Assembly (NCBI GenBank): GCA_010093685.1
Contig: MU006237.1
Span: forward strand, 186,001 to 250,000
Length of the DNA stretch: 64,000 nucleotides
Source of the DNA: Ophiobolus disseminans
Taxonomy: Eukaryota; Ascomycota; Dothideomycetes; Pleosporales; Phaeosphaeriaceae
Reading direction: 5' to 3'
Position numbers and translations under genes: made by a program. Position 1 is the first letter of the stretch; each line of letters starts with the position of its first letter. This document shows positions 1 to 11,028 of this stretch, in pieces. Below the pieces are notes generated by a model that was not told where the DNA came from, ran no database searches, and worked only from the letters and a program-made list of their open reading frames with translations.

Positions 1-97
1 TAGGTAAACTCTACCAACCAGACAGCTATTTCGTCTTGCAGCACTATTGCAGACCTCTACCTGTACCCTGGCCAATCGGGTTATCTTTTTCCAGGTC

Positions 98-1759
98 ATG
101 GAGCATTTCCCACAGGAACTGATTGACCATCTCTGCGGGTACCTCGGAGCAGAAGATGTACGGAACGCTTACTATGTCTCGGTCAAGTTTCGCAAAGCTG
201 CAGAAGATCATGCCGGAACGTATAGGGACGCTATCTGGCTATTGATTGATGAGGTTTCCGTGTACAAGCAGCGCAGCATCGAGTACTATTCTGGTTTTCG
301 GCTTCGATATCTTCAAGAGGTGCTATTGTGCTTCCAGATGCCACGTTACTCCAATGGCAAGGACTACGGTTGTCGCGAAAACATCGACGAACAGCGTGAA
401 AAAGACGAATTCTTCACCTGCCAACTGCAAGCTCTTTGGACAACACTTCGAATGGTAGAGGGTCATGCAGGCGAGAGAAATCGAGGTAGCTATCGACTTA
501 CGATAGTGTGCCCGTTCCAAAAGATCGCCGAGAACACGGATGACTGTCTCCACCGTGAACACGCTCAGTGGCGGACACACCTCTTGAGGCCCGAAACTCT
601 GCCCATTCTTGAGTCGGTTACCTCATTTTGTATCGAAGATGACTATAAGAGCTTTTCCGAGCTTGATTATCGGATTCTTGTCGACCTGACTACGCGGTTC
701 CCGAACCTGAAAGATCTCACGTGCCGCCTTGGAGCAGACGAGTGGACTCCGAGCTTGATGGATGAGCAAGCTCACTGCTTCATCTGGGAGTATGACGGCC
801 CCCGGAGAGATTCAAGGCATGATTTTGGTAGAGCAATCATATCTGCGAAGATACCCCCAAACCTTCGGCGAGTCGAGCTAGACTTCATAAGTAGTCAAGC
901 TATGGATGCAGCCGACTACATCGATCATCGAACATCCATGCCGAACCTAGTCAGCCCAGCATTACACGACCCTTTCAGCACCAGCCTTAGGATACTATCT
1001 TATCATCTTGTGAAACTCACACTTCGCGCGCAACTAGACAAGACTCTGTTTTGGCCCGAGGATCAGTCGACACCGGCATGGCCCAATCTGCAAAGACTTT
1101 CTGTCATGTTCCATATGGTGTCGCCGTCAGGAGTTTGGTATTTTGAAGGACCGAGGGGCGAAGGCGGAGATCTGACTGGTTATGAGCTTGATGCATCTGC
1201 ATACCCACCGCTTGAAACCACCGAGGAAGACAAACGTTACGATGGCAATGACCTTACCAACCATAGATCTTTTCAAGACACGTACTGCTTCTGGTTTCGC
1301 ATATCGCCAAATGACGATATCTTGGGACCGTTTCTCGCGAGCTTCGCCAAAGCAGCAGCGAATATGCCCAAGTTGGAGCAAGCCGTCTTGTGGTCGCCTC
1401 TCAGGTGGGATATCGATGGTGGCCAGCCTGATGAACGTGAGCCGTTCGATTACTTCGACCCTCCCGAACACTATTATGAAAACGGCCTTGCGTGGGGACT
1501 GGCCTACAACTCCCCCGGTATGGCTGAGGCGTTCAGCACGAAGCCAGGAGAAGCAAATTGCGCCGCACGCCAGATGTGGTGGAAGGTTGGAGAGTGGCGT
1601 CCGAATCCGGAGATACATGATCTTTTCCAGAAGATTGGTCGTGGAAAGCATGGTAATACATTGAAGGAATACTGGGAGGATGAGAAGTTCGGCCAGGATT
1701 TGGTGGATCGCGATATTTTTGAGTGTTGGACGCCAGGGAATGATTTCCCTACTATGTAG
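98..1759 (+). CDS. F-box domain protein
   Basis: Single open frame of 553 codons. The N-terminus (FPQELIDHLCGYLG, then VSVKFRKAAED) has the pattern of an F-box, the Skp1-binding helix bundle of SCF ubiquitin ligase adaptors. The rest is a long region with scattered hydrophobic segments, as in many fungal F-box proteins with LRR-like C-termini; I see no clean repeat. I chose the ATG at 98 because the frame upstream has no other ATG and a pyrimidine-rich stretch ending in CAG sits just before it, so an upstream noncoding exon or 5' intron is possible. The substrate is unknown. F-box assignment is inferred from the N-terminal pattern only. Confidence 0.7.
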   Translation: MEHFPQELIDHLCGYLGAEDVRNAYYVSVKFRKAAEDHAGTYRDAIWLLIDEVSVYKQRSIEYYSGFRLRYLQEVLLCFQMPRYSNGKDYGCRENIDEQREKDEFFTCQLQALWTTLRMVEGHAGERNRGSYRLTIVCPFQKIAENTDDCLHREHAQWRTHLLRPETLPILESVTSFCIEDDYKSFSELDYRILVDLTTRFPNLKDLTCRLGADEWTPSLMDEQAHCFIWEYDGPRRDSRHDFGRAIISAKIPPNLRRVELDFISSQAMDAADYIDHRTSMPNLVSPALHDPFSTSLRILSYHLVKLTLRAQLDKTLFWPEDQSTPAWPNLQRLSVMFHMVSPSGVWYFEGPRGEGGDLTGYELDASAYPPLETTEEDKRYDGNDLTNHRSFQDTYCFWFRISPNDDILGPFLASFAKAAANMPKLEQAVLWSPLRWDIDGGQPDEREPFDYFDPPEHYYENGLAWGLAYNSPGMAEAFSTKPGEANCAARQMWWKVGEWRPNPEIHDLFQKIGRGKHGNTLKEYWEDEKFGQDLVDRDIFECWTPGNDFPTM

Positions 1760-2151
1760 TACTGAAGCCGACAAAGTGTCCTCAATAGACCCTATATCTT
1801 CAGTATCTCGCGATAACATGCAGCATTCTGATTCTTAGTAGTGCTATCCTACTATATATGCGCGTGGTTAGTCCTGCAGTCTGTTGGTGCCGCGCCCAAT
1901 CATGAGCGCGCACTAAGGCAAGAGGCAGCACCCGCCCTGTCTGCCCTGTTCATGTTGCCACTTAATAGTGGGGTTGGATGTACCGTGGTATTGCCAGTTG
2001 TTATACCGCCGCAGTGAATTTTTTACGGCTTAACCTATGATAGAATGCTATTATTTACCAGATCCTGTAACCATCCCATCTTCTCGTCCCCAGTCAGACA
2101 AAGATATAAGTTTCAAACCCTAGAATTTCAACTCTCATCCCAACTCTGAAC
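1760..2151. other. intergenic spacer
   Basis: No coding signal that I can support. It probably contains the 3' end of the F-box gene and the promoter of the small gene at 2152. Confidence 0.4.
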
Positions 2152-2511
2152 ATGCCACAAGACGACAGGTCTTCGACCCCTGGCCACATTCAACTCTGCA
2201 TCTTCCAGGCAAACGGTGTCATCCATACTGGACAAAATACTACGCGGTAAGTCGACCTTGCTCAGAGCATGCTAGAATCATGCCCATGCTGATGGTTTCC
2301 AAGTGACGTCGCATCCTGTGTTAGATCCACGAAGTACGATACTGTCTGCCACAAGAAGAAGGTCGAAGGTCATGATCAATCGCGAGCTGCATCGAGCGCC
2401 AAACCCGAAAGCTCGGACATGCAGGTTAAAAACCTGATTGGGGTCGGCTCTCAGTTTGACGATGAAGCTGAGCAGCCACGTCAACAGTTTGTGTGCGATG
2501 ACGATCTGTGA
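2152..2511 (+). CDS. small spliced hypothetical protein
   Basis: Two-exon model: exon 1 is 2152-2246, the donor GTAAGT is at 2247, a CTGAT branch site is at 2289-2293 and exon 2 is 2325-2511. The joined frame gives about 93 residues, starting MPQDDRSSTPG and ending VCDDDL. A second acceptor at 2303 is also in frame and would add seven residues. The product is hydrophilic, with Lys-rich and acid-rich patches and no signal peptide or transmembrane segment. No family recognised. Support comes only from good splice signals and a frame that stays open. Confidence 0.4.
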
Positions 2512-2766
2512 GGATCAAGCCTGAAGAACGAATTGTATGACGTCGTCTTACGTGGAAATATATCCTTTCGGTATCTTTTCAAATGCCGAAGACCGCACCA
2601 TCAGCTTCCACATCGTTAGGACATCACATGCGTGTATGAATGGTGGCGCGGTTGTCGAAGTGACGCAAGGTTGGATGCAGGTCAAAATCTTCAACTCAAA
2701 CTGTTTCAGTCTTCTTCACAAATTGCTTCCATTCGTGTTATGTTTTCTTAAGTCTGCGGCTGCTAC

Positions 2767-4157
2767 TTAGCGAGGTGCAGGTCCAGCAGCATCAGTCGCC
2801 TCGACAGGACCCACAGCGATGTCCAGATCTTTCGTCCCAGTTCGATTTGTCGCCGAATCTTGGAGCTCCTCGTCATCTTGTCGAGCCGTAGACGGGTCTT
2901 GTGATAGTGGCTCGAAGTGTGCGCTGCTGACTCTTTTCTTATCGACGCGTCGTCTCCATGGCTTGTACAATAAGACACTCAACCCTCCAAATACAATAAA
3001 TGCGCCGCAAATGGCCCCTCCTACAAATTATTAGTTGACGTTTTGTTGTAAAGGCTGTCTAACTCACCAACGATGTCCCATGCCTCGCCCAATCTCTCCA
3101 CACCATCCCAAAACTTCCCGTGCGGTTCGGCAACATTGAAAATGAGATTTAGAAACTGCACAGTTCCGATGACTGTTGCGACAATGACCGTGATGACCGT
3201 TAAGACAATACTGTAGTAGCAAATCGCGATAGGATCCCGCGCGAGCTGCGTACTCGTGTACAAGCTCATCATTAACGCACCATCGGTCGTGTCCAGCAAG
3301 CACATGCCTGCCGTGAAAAGAAGAGGGAAGATCAAGATCAGCCATATGGAGGTGCCTTTTGTCGCTTGGATGGAGCTGATACCAAGGATCGCGATTTCGG
3401 AGGAGGTGTCAAAGCCGAGTCCGAACAGTACACCAAGCGGGTACATCTTCCACGGCTTGTCGATAAGCTTGAAGAGCCGCTGGAGGAGCCCAAACAAGCA
3501 GCCACCACCTTGGATCTTGAACTCTTGGTGTTCAGTTCCGGGCTCGCACGCGATGAGCTTTTTCATCTGCACGATGAGTTTGTACAAAATGTAGATGTTC
3601 ATGATGCCTAGCAGGAGGAGGAAAGCGGCGGATACGGAAGTGCCGATAATGCCACCGATGCGCTCAAAGTTATCAAACTTTGACGAGACTGCTGCAGCGG
3701 TGCCAGCAACCACTAGAGAAGTGATGATCACGATAGTCGAGTGTCCAAGGGAGAAGAACATTCCGACTGTCACGGGACGTTGTCCTGCGGCTATCAACCG
3801 ACGAGTCATCAGGTCGATAGCGGAAATGTGGTCTGCATCTAGAGCATGGCGAAGCCCTAATGTATACGAGAGGATCGCGGTTGAGACAAGCGGAGTATGC
3901 CAGTGCTGTATTATATCATTAGTCTGCAGCGTCTTATCTTCGCGTATAGAACACACCAGTAAGATGCCAACAACCGCCCAGACAAGCAGATTGATAACGA
4001 TGAGAGTAACAATGATTGCAATCGCTGGAAATGGCAGCTTTTGGAGGTAGGGAACGCGAGAGTGGTAATGTGAAGCTTTCGCCGAAACATTGCGAACGAA
4101 CGAAGGTTTGGCGCCTGGCTCAGCAGCGGTGATCGATGCGGGCCTGTGGTTCTCCAT
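2767..4157 (-). CDS. NiCoT-family nickel/cobalt transporter
   Basis: Three exons: 3957-4157, 3068-3905 and 2767-3020. The product is a multi-pass plasma-membrane permease for Ni2+/Co2+, which would supply urease and other metalloenzymes. It carries the NiCoT signatures: RHALDADHI in TM2, SLGHSTIVI in TM3, LGFDTSSE and GMCLLDTTDG in later helices. The first intron (3906-3956, 51 nt) has no stop and is a multiple of three, so the frame runs through it; removing it restores the usual spacing between TM1 and TM2. The second intron (3021-3067) joins DIVG to GAICGAFIVFGG and adds the last helix and a charged tail. Start at MENHRPAS; the frame upstream offers only GTG. Confidence 0.9.
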
Positions 4158-4567
4158 AGTTAGATGAATCTCATTCCACACAGCGAAAGGAAAGAGATGG
4201 CAAAGATGGAGAAGAAAGCTCAGTGATGTGCTTCATGTTCAATATTGAATGAATAGAAGCTCTGGGTGTGAGCAAATACCGTGGGATGAAATGGCGCGAA
4301 GTGGGGCGTGGACTTGTTATCGCGACACGTACCCCGCCATGGCGCAGTGGTGATGCTTGGATGACAGCCGTCTATCTGCAAATCTCTAACTCGATCAGCG
4401 TCCTGTCTCTTTTTGGAAAGCTACAATTGCTAAACAGAAAGCAATCTACGAGCAACTCTGAAGTCCACCAACATCATTAATTTCGTATGCTACCGGAGGA
4501 TATATTTCTTGGCTGTTTGCAGATTCGAGTGTTCATCAAACTTCTTGTTGCACGCATCTATATTACC
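4158..4567. other. intergenic spacer
   Basis: Divides the NiCoT start from the 3' end of the ketoacyl synthase gene; both genes are on the minus strand. Nothing coding seen. It should hold the NiCoT promoter. Confidence 0.4.
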
Positions 4568-6196
4568 CTACAGCTTGCGGAAGCAAAGCGAAGCGTTGGT
4601 GCCACCAAATCCAAAGCTATTCGAAAGCGCGACAGTAATGTTTTTTCGCTGCGCAGTCTTAGCAACGTAGTTACAATCAAAGTCTTGACTGGGATTTCCT
4701 GGGTTCGAAAGGTTAAGCGTGGGTGGCAATGTGTTCTGCATTACTTAGCCTCAAGCCAAATGAAAAAAATAGGATACCCACGTGATGGATCCCTAGTACG
4801 GTGAAGATGGCTTCAACGCTGCCAGCAGCACCGAGAAGATGCCCAATAGCGCCCTTGGTACTGCTGATGCTGATGTCTGACGCCTTTTCTTTACCCTCCT
4901 CTCCCAGAAGTAGTTCCTTGATGGCTCTGTTCTCTGCGGCATCGCCTAATGAGGTACTTGTAGCGTGAGCGTTGATGTAGTCGATAACACTTGGCTTGAG
5001 ACCGGCATGACGAAGTGCATGCTTCATAGCGAGGCGCGGACCTTGACCATCTGCTCGAGGTGCTGTCATATGGTAGGCATCACTCGAAAGGCCATATCCA
5101 GCAATCTCGGCGTATATTCTTGCGCCTCGCTGTTTGGCGTGCTCCAGTTCCTGGGGCCCATTAGCCATAACTATCATCGCGTGGACGGCACATACCTCAA
5201 GCACAACAACGCCGGCTCCCTCTCCGATAACAAACCCCGCTCTGTCTTTGTCAAATGGACGACTGGCTTCAGTCGGGCGATCATTCCAGTCGATCGCAAG
5301 GCTTCTCGCACGTGCAAAGCCTGAGATAGCGAGTGGGTGTATACATGATTCAGCTCCTCCGGCAACCATTACATTGGCATCGCCGAACTGGATCAGACGA
5401 GCAGCATCGCCGATACTGTGTGCACCAGTTGTACACGCTGTGGTGGCGGCATGGTTTGGGCCCTGCCGATGTCAGCATTCTGGTCTAGAACGATCAGAAA
5501 CGTTTGATCTTACCTTGAAGCCATAGCGCATCGAGACATGACCAGCGGCGAGGTTAATCAGTAACCGCGGAACGAAGAGCGGCGACACCTTCCGGTAGCC
5601 CTGACATGAGTTAGTCGGTGGAACACAGATTTTCGAGTTGTACGTCCCCCTTTCTCGAATGCAACAGTGGTGTCATAAACATCATCGAGGCTTCCGATAC
5701 CTGAGCCCATGTATACACCCTGGCATGATATTAGTGGGGCTCGCAGCCGTGTACCGAAGACCTTGCACATACCGTTGCCTCAAGATCATCCTCGTTCTTC
5801 GGCGACCAACCTGCATCATTCAACGCCTCTTCGGAAGCGACCATTGCATATTGTGCAAAGCGAGCCATCCGGCGCTCATCCTGAATGCCGTCAGTGATGT
5901 CCATGTTCGCCCTGCAGTGCCACATACCCCAGGGTTTATGCCATAGTCTTTGGCATTCCATCTCCCATCATCTCTACTACCTTCAGGAACCAGTGCTGCA
6001 ACCTGGCTAGGTAAAGTGTCGAAAGCAGGGCTTCGGCCTTTGATAGACACGATGCCGCAGTGCCCGTCAATGAGGCGTTTCCATGTTCGGCTGACACCTG
6101 CCTAATCAGCAATCGCAGCAGCGGTATGGGATTGAAGCACGTACCTATTCCCAATGGAGTCACCAGTCCTAGGCCTGTCACTACCACCCTTCGCAT
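4568..6196 (-). CDS. CEM1: 3-oxoacyl-[ACP] synthase, mitochondrial FAS II type
   Basis: Condensing enzyme that elongates acyl-ACP with malonyl-ACP, in fungi normally the mitochondrial type II fatty-acid pathway feeding lipoate synthesis. Eight exons: 6145-6196, 5928-6097, 5773-5880, 5648-5719, 5514-5600, 5196-5462, 4782-5150 and 4568-4735, giving 430 residues, the usual length. It starts MRRVVVTGLGLVTPLG. The Cys-His-His triad is in TTACTTGAHS, INAHATSTSLGD and KGAIGHLLGAAG, and the C-terminus has NSFGFGGTNAS. The intron at 5151-5195 is 45 nt and stop-free. The intron at 5601-5647 begins GG rather than GT: position 5646 reads C on the plus strand where A would give GTACGT. The nearby GT at 5643-5642 would shift the frame. 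This is a mutation, a rare splice site or a base error. Confidence 0.88.
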
Positions 6197-6671
6197 TGCA
6201 TCTCATCAAGCGGATGTTGAGGGAAGTGTGCGACACGTCGAGGGTAAAAGCTCGGAATGATGAGCTTGGACCATGCTTTAGCCACATGTGGCTTACTATC
6301 GATACGTGAGATCATGTCATCGTTCTCTGGACGCCCACGACGCCGCACTGTCATTTCTTCTTGGTATCGTATTCCTCATTTCGCGTTTTTGACCTCTCTC
6401 AGGACTGAGCTCCATTACTCAAAACTGTGAAGACCGAGCGTGTGCCATTCGAAAAATGTAGTGTAACTTAAAGCTGCATAACTACAGTCACAACAACATC
6501 ATTGCAGACAATATCAACTATGGTAACAGCAGGCAATCAACAATGCAAATAAGTTGAGCAAGACTGTTCAGAGCAGTAAGCGACAGTGGGCTGTGAACTG
6601 TTACCAACAGCTGTACACGATGACCGAGTACTGTTGCATCGGACCTTTGACTTTCAGACGTCTACTGTAAA
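6197..6671. other. intergenic spacer
   Basis: Upstream of the ketoacyl synthase start and downstream of a small minus-strand ORF. No coding signal that I can support. Confidence 0.35.
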
Positions 6672-7067
6672 TTATCCTCCTCGTCCTATCCCCTCAACCA
6701 ACCTGGCATTGTGTTCCGTAATACAAAGCCACATGAGAAGCAAAAGTCCTAGAAACGAAATTCTTTCAACAAATGAGACTCGAGTCTCAGAATCTGTCAA
6801 CGCTGTTCCGTATATGATCAGCACCATACATCCGAACGGCACGGCCATAGTCAATACAAAAACATATCTATCCAGGGTTGCTGAAGTCATGACGATTTCG
6901 ATCGCGACCATCGCGATACAACAGCACATGGTGGCCCCCCAAGGCGGACCCAACAATCGGTTACATATTGCCTGTAGAATATTGAGAGCAGCGACGAAAG
7001 GTGCAACGTAGAAAAGGCAAAGGACGCCAATTCCTGCATATATGCTTGACTCAACGCATAAAAGCAT
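6672..7067 (-). CDS. putative small integral membrane protein
   Basis: ATG-initiated frame of 131 codons with about four hydrophobic stretches, for example GVLCLFYVAPFVAALNIL, MCCCIAMVAIEIVM, VFVLTMAVPFGCMVLII and FLGLLLLMWLCI. It resembles a small tetra-spanning membrane protein, possibly a relic or a short member of the fungal integral-membrane families. No motif lets me name a family. Further exons upstream are possible because the reverse strand remains partly open there. Confidence is low because hydrophobic frames of this size can arise by chance. Confidence 0.35.
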   Translation of the reverse strand: MLLCVESSIYAGIGVLCLFYVAPFVAALNILQAICNRLLGPPWGATMCCCIAMVAIEIVMTSATLDRYVFVLTMAVPFGCMVLIIYGTALTDSETRVSFVERISFLGLLLLMWLCITEHNARLVEGIGRGG

Positions 7068-7213
7068 CTATATGAACCTAAGACTTGCGCCATGGAGATT
7101 GTTGTTACGGGCCAGATAGCTTGCGGATATGAGTTTGATGTGCATTATTGACTCGAAAGTGGAGACTAGTTGGTACTTAACTGATGGGTTCGTTTGCTGA
7201 TTGGGGGTTGAAT

Positions 7214-8322
7214 TCATTGGCGATATATTTTAAATTCATCCTCGTTGGTTGGTTGAATGCCGGCGGTACCTTTCTCCGTACACGTACGACTCATACGGCA
7301 ATCGTGGCAGACGAGTCGGAAGTCGTTTCGGTCTTTGACGGTGAGCAAATCGAAAGCTTCCTCAGCCGATACTCTATCAATCAGATCCATCTCTAGCATT
7401 CCCTTCGTGATGAAAACCAGAGGTTGCAGGCCGTCCTCGGATCTCAACTCGGTGAGCCATACTATTGTCTGTTGCAAGCTTGCATGAAATGCAGGACCGC
7501 CACATCGCGTGCGTGAGTCGAAGAAGTCGTGACTGCTGCGGGAGGACATGACGGTAATAACTTTCGAGAATACGCATCCTAACGAGAACACGTCTGCCGC
7601 TCGGCCACGAGGTACGCCCTCTTTATGACGAGCAATTTCAGGTGCACAATACTATCGCGCGTCAGCATCATGAGCTTGAAACTGGGTTGTAGAGATGAAC
7701 TCACTAATTCAGTGAGTGCTGTTGGACCTATTGTCGCACTATCTAGCTGTTCTGTGAACTCAGTCGATATGCTGAAGTCGATGAAAAGATAACGTCCGCG
7801 GTGCCATACAACGTTCGCCGGCTTTATGTCCTTGTGTTTAACCCCTTGTTCGTGAATATACTTGTGTCCGCTCGACAGGCAGCCAAAAGCTTGACGCTAG
7901 TCGCGTATAGTGGTGTTGCAGGGTCCTGTTCCCTCTGACTTTTCGTCATCGATAGTTCGTAGTCGCCTTCCCAGGTCGAGGGCAGCAGCAGGATGTAGTA
8001 GGATGGCTATAACTCTGCCTTGCGTGTAGGAGCCGACATACCTAATCACATGTCGGTGGTCCAGCTTCTGGAGGATGAATATTTCTCGTTGTATCTCTTC
8101 TCTTGGTATTCGACCAGTCCATAATATTTGTTTTCGTGCCAAAATGATTCCTTTGCACTTCACGCTGTCCACTTGCGCATGGCCAGTTCTTCCGAGGATT
8201 GCGACGTTCTCGAAGGGAAGGCTATCTGTACGCCCGTAGTCACAGACCGGACCACGTTCAGACCAGACGAAGTCGTGAGGAAGCGTGTTGGATTCTTCTG
8301 GTTGTGCCGGAGGGGCTATCAT
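7214..8322 (-). pseudogene. protein kinase gene with in-frame stop
   Basis: Serine/threonine kinase-like gene on the minus strand with one intron (7652-7704, donor GTGAGT). Visible kinase landmarks are a Lys in ILARKQI, the Glu-bearing helix EEIQREIFIL, HKDIKPANV for the catalytic HRDxKxxN loop, IDFSIS for DFG, YCAPE for APE, and ADVFSLGCV in subdomain IX. The tail has CHDC. A TAG at 7897-7899 separates the N-lobe from RQAFGCLSS, the next conserved helix, with no shift in frame. I found no donor/acceptor pair that removes it in phase. The glycine loop (LGRTGH) is also degenerate. Start taken at the ATG at 8322; an upstream exon is possible. It is either a pseudogene from a single nonsense change or a base error. 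Confidence 0.6.
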
Positions 8323-9104
8323 TATGAAAATCGGGTCTGTGATCGAGTTTTCGCCTACACTGCAGTGGTCGTGATGAACAGCTGGTTGTTGTAGCCCATC
8401 ACTGCCGCTTTGGCACACGGCTGAAATCTAATGTTGTGGCTGAGCAATAGCCAAACAGCATATGCGAATTGCAAGGCTTGCAGTAAGCCACTATCACAGG
8501 CTCCATGGTTTCGTGACGACCGAACAACAACGCGGAAGCTCAAGTGCTCTGCAAGAGTTCTAGACACGGAGCAGGTAATCGTTGCAAGCCTTTGGTCAGC
8601 TCGAGATTCGTCCGACGGATCTCAGCTGTACCTGCCCAGGTGGGTAAGTCCTTCGGAAGAAACGTATCACATGACATGCACCAACCTCAGATGGCGGTAG
8701 AAATTTCATGATATTAGCGTATAACATAGAATCAAAATCTTGGGATATGTTGAGTGTGGTTGAGCGAAATGAAAGGGATCATCGGGTCACTTAGTACAGT
8801 TAGTCAGCAACACTTACCTCATCCGGAAACCCATCCGGCGCGCGTGCGCTGAACACCAAGAAATGTTCGAATCGATGCAACAGCGCGTTCAGTGCGGCTA
8901 TCAATGTATCAACGTGTCTATCTCTCTGAATATACCCCCAGTACGGCTCTTTGTACTCTTTTAGGGCCGGAGCCGCCTTGATCTCTCTCTTCGCGTCGCG
9001 ACGTTCGTGCCCCCTGCCGAGCTGCCGTTATCATCCGTAATCCTCCATCCGCGCCCCTCTGTCCCTCAAACCGCCGTCCTTCCAACGAACGCCGCAATAA
9101 TTCA
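8323..9104. other. intergenic region between divergent genes
   Basis: Lies between the broken kinase gene (minus) and the Mpv17-type gene (plus). Short frames on both strands lack family resemblance. It could contain an N-terminal exon of the kinase, but I could not build one. Confidence 0.35.
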
Positions 9105-9785
9105 ATGAAGCTCCCTCCGATCGCAGTCGCATGTCTCTCCGCTCTCGCAATTGACTCCTGTTCGAACGTTATCGCACAACGGCTCAAGGCATGGAGCGAA
9201 TCCAAGCCCTTTGTGTTTGATTACGTCCTCTTCTTCCAATTCGCCTTCATGGTCGTGCTCACTGCACCGATAAACTTCCACTGGCAATGCTGGCTGGAAC
9301 GCACATTTCCCGGCTGGAAGACGGTCAAGCAAAACCGCGTGCCTGCGGCTGGAGAAGAGGAGAAGGGCGTGATGTTAAAGGACGATGGAGACGATAAGAA
9401 GATGGTCGAGGAGGATGTCAGGGTCAGAGACTGGTGGAATATCTTCAGGAAATGGTTCACGGACTGCATCACAATGGGCGCGTTGCTGAATCAGTCGATG
9501 TTCCTCATATTGATGGGCTTCTTGAAGCACAAGACTGTCGCAATGATTGCGCAAGACTTCCACAACGTGAGTCGAGCTCTATTACATGCGCGTATTAGAA
9601 TAAAGTCCTCAAACTAACACACTATATAGGAACTTCTAGGTCTCATCTTCGACTCGTACAAAGTCTGGCCAATTGCCAACTTCTTCAGTACTACGTACTT
9701 CCCCGTCGAGAAGCGCATGATCTTTCTCAGCTTCTGCGGACTTATATGGAATATATATCTCTCGCTGGTAGCAGCTCGACTATAG
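9105..9785 (+). CDS. Mpv17/PMP22-family membrane protein
   Basis: Two exons, 9105-9566 and 9630-9785, joined by a 63-nt intron (GTGAGT donor, CTAAC branch, TATATAG acceptor), giving 205 residues. Mpv17/PMP22 proteins are small four-helix proteins of the inner mitochondrial or peroxisomal membrane, thought to act as channels. Family marks here are the N-terminal MKLPPIAVACL start, FHWQCWLERTFP, FTDCITMGALLNQ, and in exon 2 VWPIANFF, PVEKRM and the closing W-NIYLSL. There is a charged insert around residues 80-105. The length fits the family. Paralogue identity (Sym1, Woronin sorting complex or peroxisomal) cannot be told. Confidence 0.85.
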
Positions 9786-9815
9786 ATACTCTTAAAGAGA
9801 AGTACAGTAATTGCG

Positions 9816-10676
9816 CTAAACGTTTCTCGGCCCCTTCTTCCAAGCCTCCATAATCGCAGCCCAATACTTCACCTCGTCTTCTCGTACATGCCCACAGTGC
9901 GCACTTTTCTCGAAGTGCACCCTCGTCACATCCCAGCCCTTCGACTCTGCCGTTTTAGCATGCTCATCTGCCTCTTCAAACCCAACCATCTCATCTGCAC
10001 GGCTATATAAATACACGCGTGGCACATCCATGTTAAACACGTTCTCGTCGTTCAACTCTCCACACAATACAAGGTTCTTGTTCGCGTTCCCCAGGGCAGT
10101 ATTCACGATGAAATACCCCGCCAGCAGAAGATGCACCAGCGCGCCTCCGAACCACCTCCAGAATAACGTTCTCGGCAGCGATACCGCGATGGCCGCATGA
10201 GTCTTCATCCACGGTCCTTTGGTGGGCGACGAGTCCAGCACCTGTATGCGCATGGGCATCTTTGTGCCAAAGCGCTCTTTCCACGCCTTGGCAAACTCGT
10301 TGAGTTGGTTTCCACCACCGTTGGAGAAGCTGTGCACAAGCACTTCACCTCCGCTCTCAACGTGCTCGTGCACCAAGTCCATGGCTGGCCGCTGTAGTCC
10401 GGCATATTCGGATCGCCTCCGGACCATGTCCCGCGTAAATGAGCGGATTAGGATCAGTCGTGATGTTGGGAAGAGTTTCTGGTATGAGATGGTGTACTTC
10501 GCGATGTGTTTGGCGGCCGCAGCGTTCCATGCAAACATAAGGACAAGGGGTGTCTGGCTGGGCTGTTTTGATAGATATGACGGGGAAGTCCAGAGATATG
10601 TGTTATGCCCGATGACTTGGAAGTCCGATAGTGGTTTCGATATCGCCTCCGAAGGCGGCGTTATTGAAGGCTCCAT
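9816..10676 (-). CDS. DUF829 / TMEM53-type alpha/beta hydrolase
   Basis: Intronless frame of 286 codons from the ATG at 10676. The fold marks are TPLVLMFAWNAA as strand and oxyanion region, nucleophile elbow VHSFSNGG, Asp in YSRADEMVG and His in SAHCGH, the layout of DUF829 proteins. That family includes TMEM53 and the fungal PaxU-type proteins found in some indole-diterpene clusters. No cluster genes are nearby, so membership of a secondary-metabolite cluster is not implied. The gene converges with the Mpv17 gene, with 30 bp between the two stops. Substrate unknown. Confidence 0.8.
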   Translation of the reverse strand: MEPSITPPSEAISKPLSDFQVIGHNTYLWTSPSYLSKQPSQTPLVLMFAWNAAAAKHIAKYTISYQKLFPTSRLILIRSFTRDMVRRRSEYAGLQRPAMDLVHEHVESGGEVLVHSFSNGGGNQLNEFAKAWKERFGTKMPMRIQVLDSSPTKGPWMKTHAAIAVSLPRTLFWRWFGGALVHLLLAGYFIVNTALGNANKNLVLCGELNDENVFNMDVPRVYLYSRADEMVGFEEADEHAKTAESKGWDVTRVHFEKSAHCGHVREDEVKYWAAIMEAWKKGPRNV

Positions 10677-11028
10677 AGCGGTGAAATTCAGGGACTTGAT
10701 AAATCGAGACAAGAACGCAGCTATGTGAATATTTGTATGTTTGCTATTCGCATGTTGTTTGTAATATTTTCACATGTACTACACGTGGAATATGACAGCT
10801 TGGCGCAAAAGAACAGCCGAGGCATCAGTCTGATTCGCTCGATAACACTTGCACCTCGAAAACTCGCAACTAACACCTGTTCCATCACTATTTGATGCTC
10901 TCAACGACCACGCCGCCCAGCCACTGCAACGCCCAGCATGGAAGCCATCAGTCTTCAGCATTTTTCTTCGTCCGACCTTCCGACCTTCCGCCCAGCAGGC
11001 ATCTGCAATTCTCTGTGCCCAGTGCGAC
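10677..11028. other. intergenic spacer
   Basis: Between the DUF829 start and the last exon of the first ISG12-like gene. Nothing coding supported. Confidence 0.35.

Noticed and set aside
1127..1819. 230-codon minus-strand frame
   Set aside because: Antisense to the F-box gene, starts inside its 3' end and shows no motif.
9816..10676. Member of an indole-diterpene cluster because of PaxU similarity
   Set aside because: No prenyltransferase, cytochrome P450 or terpene cyclase gene lies nearby; DUF829 proteins are widespread.
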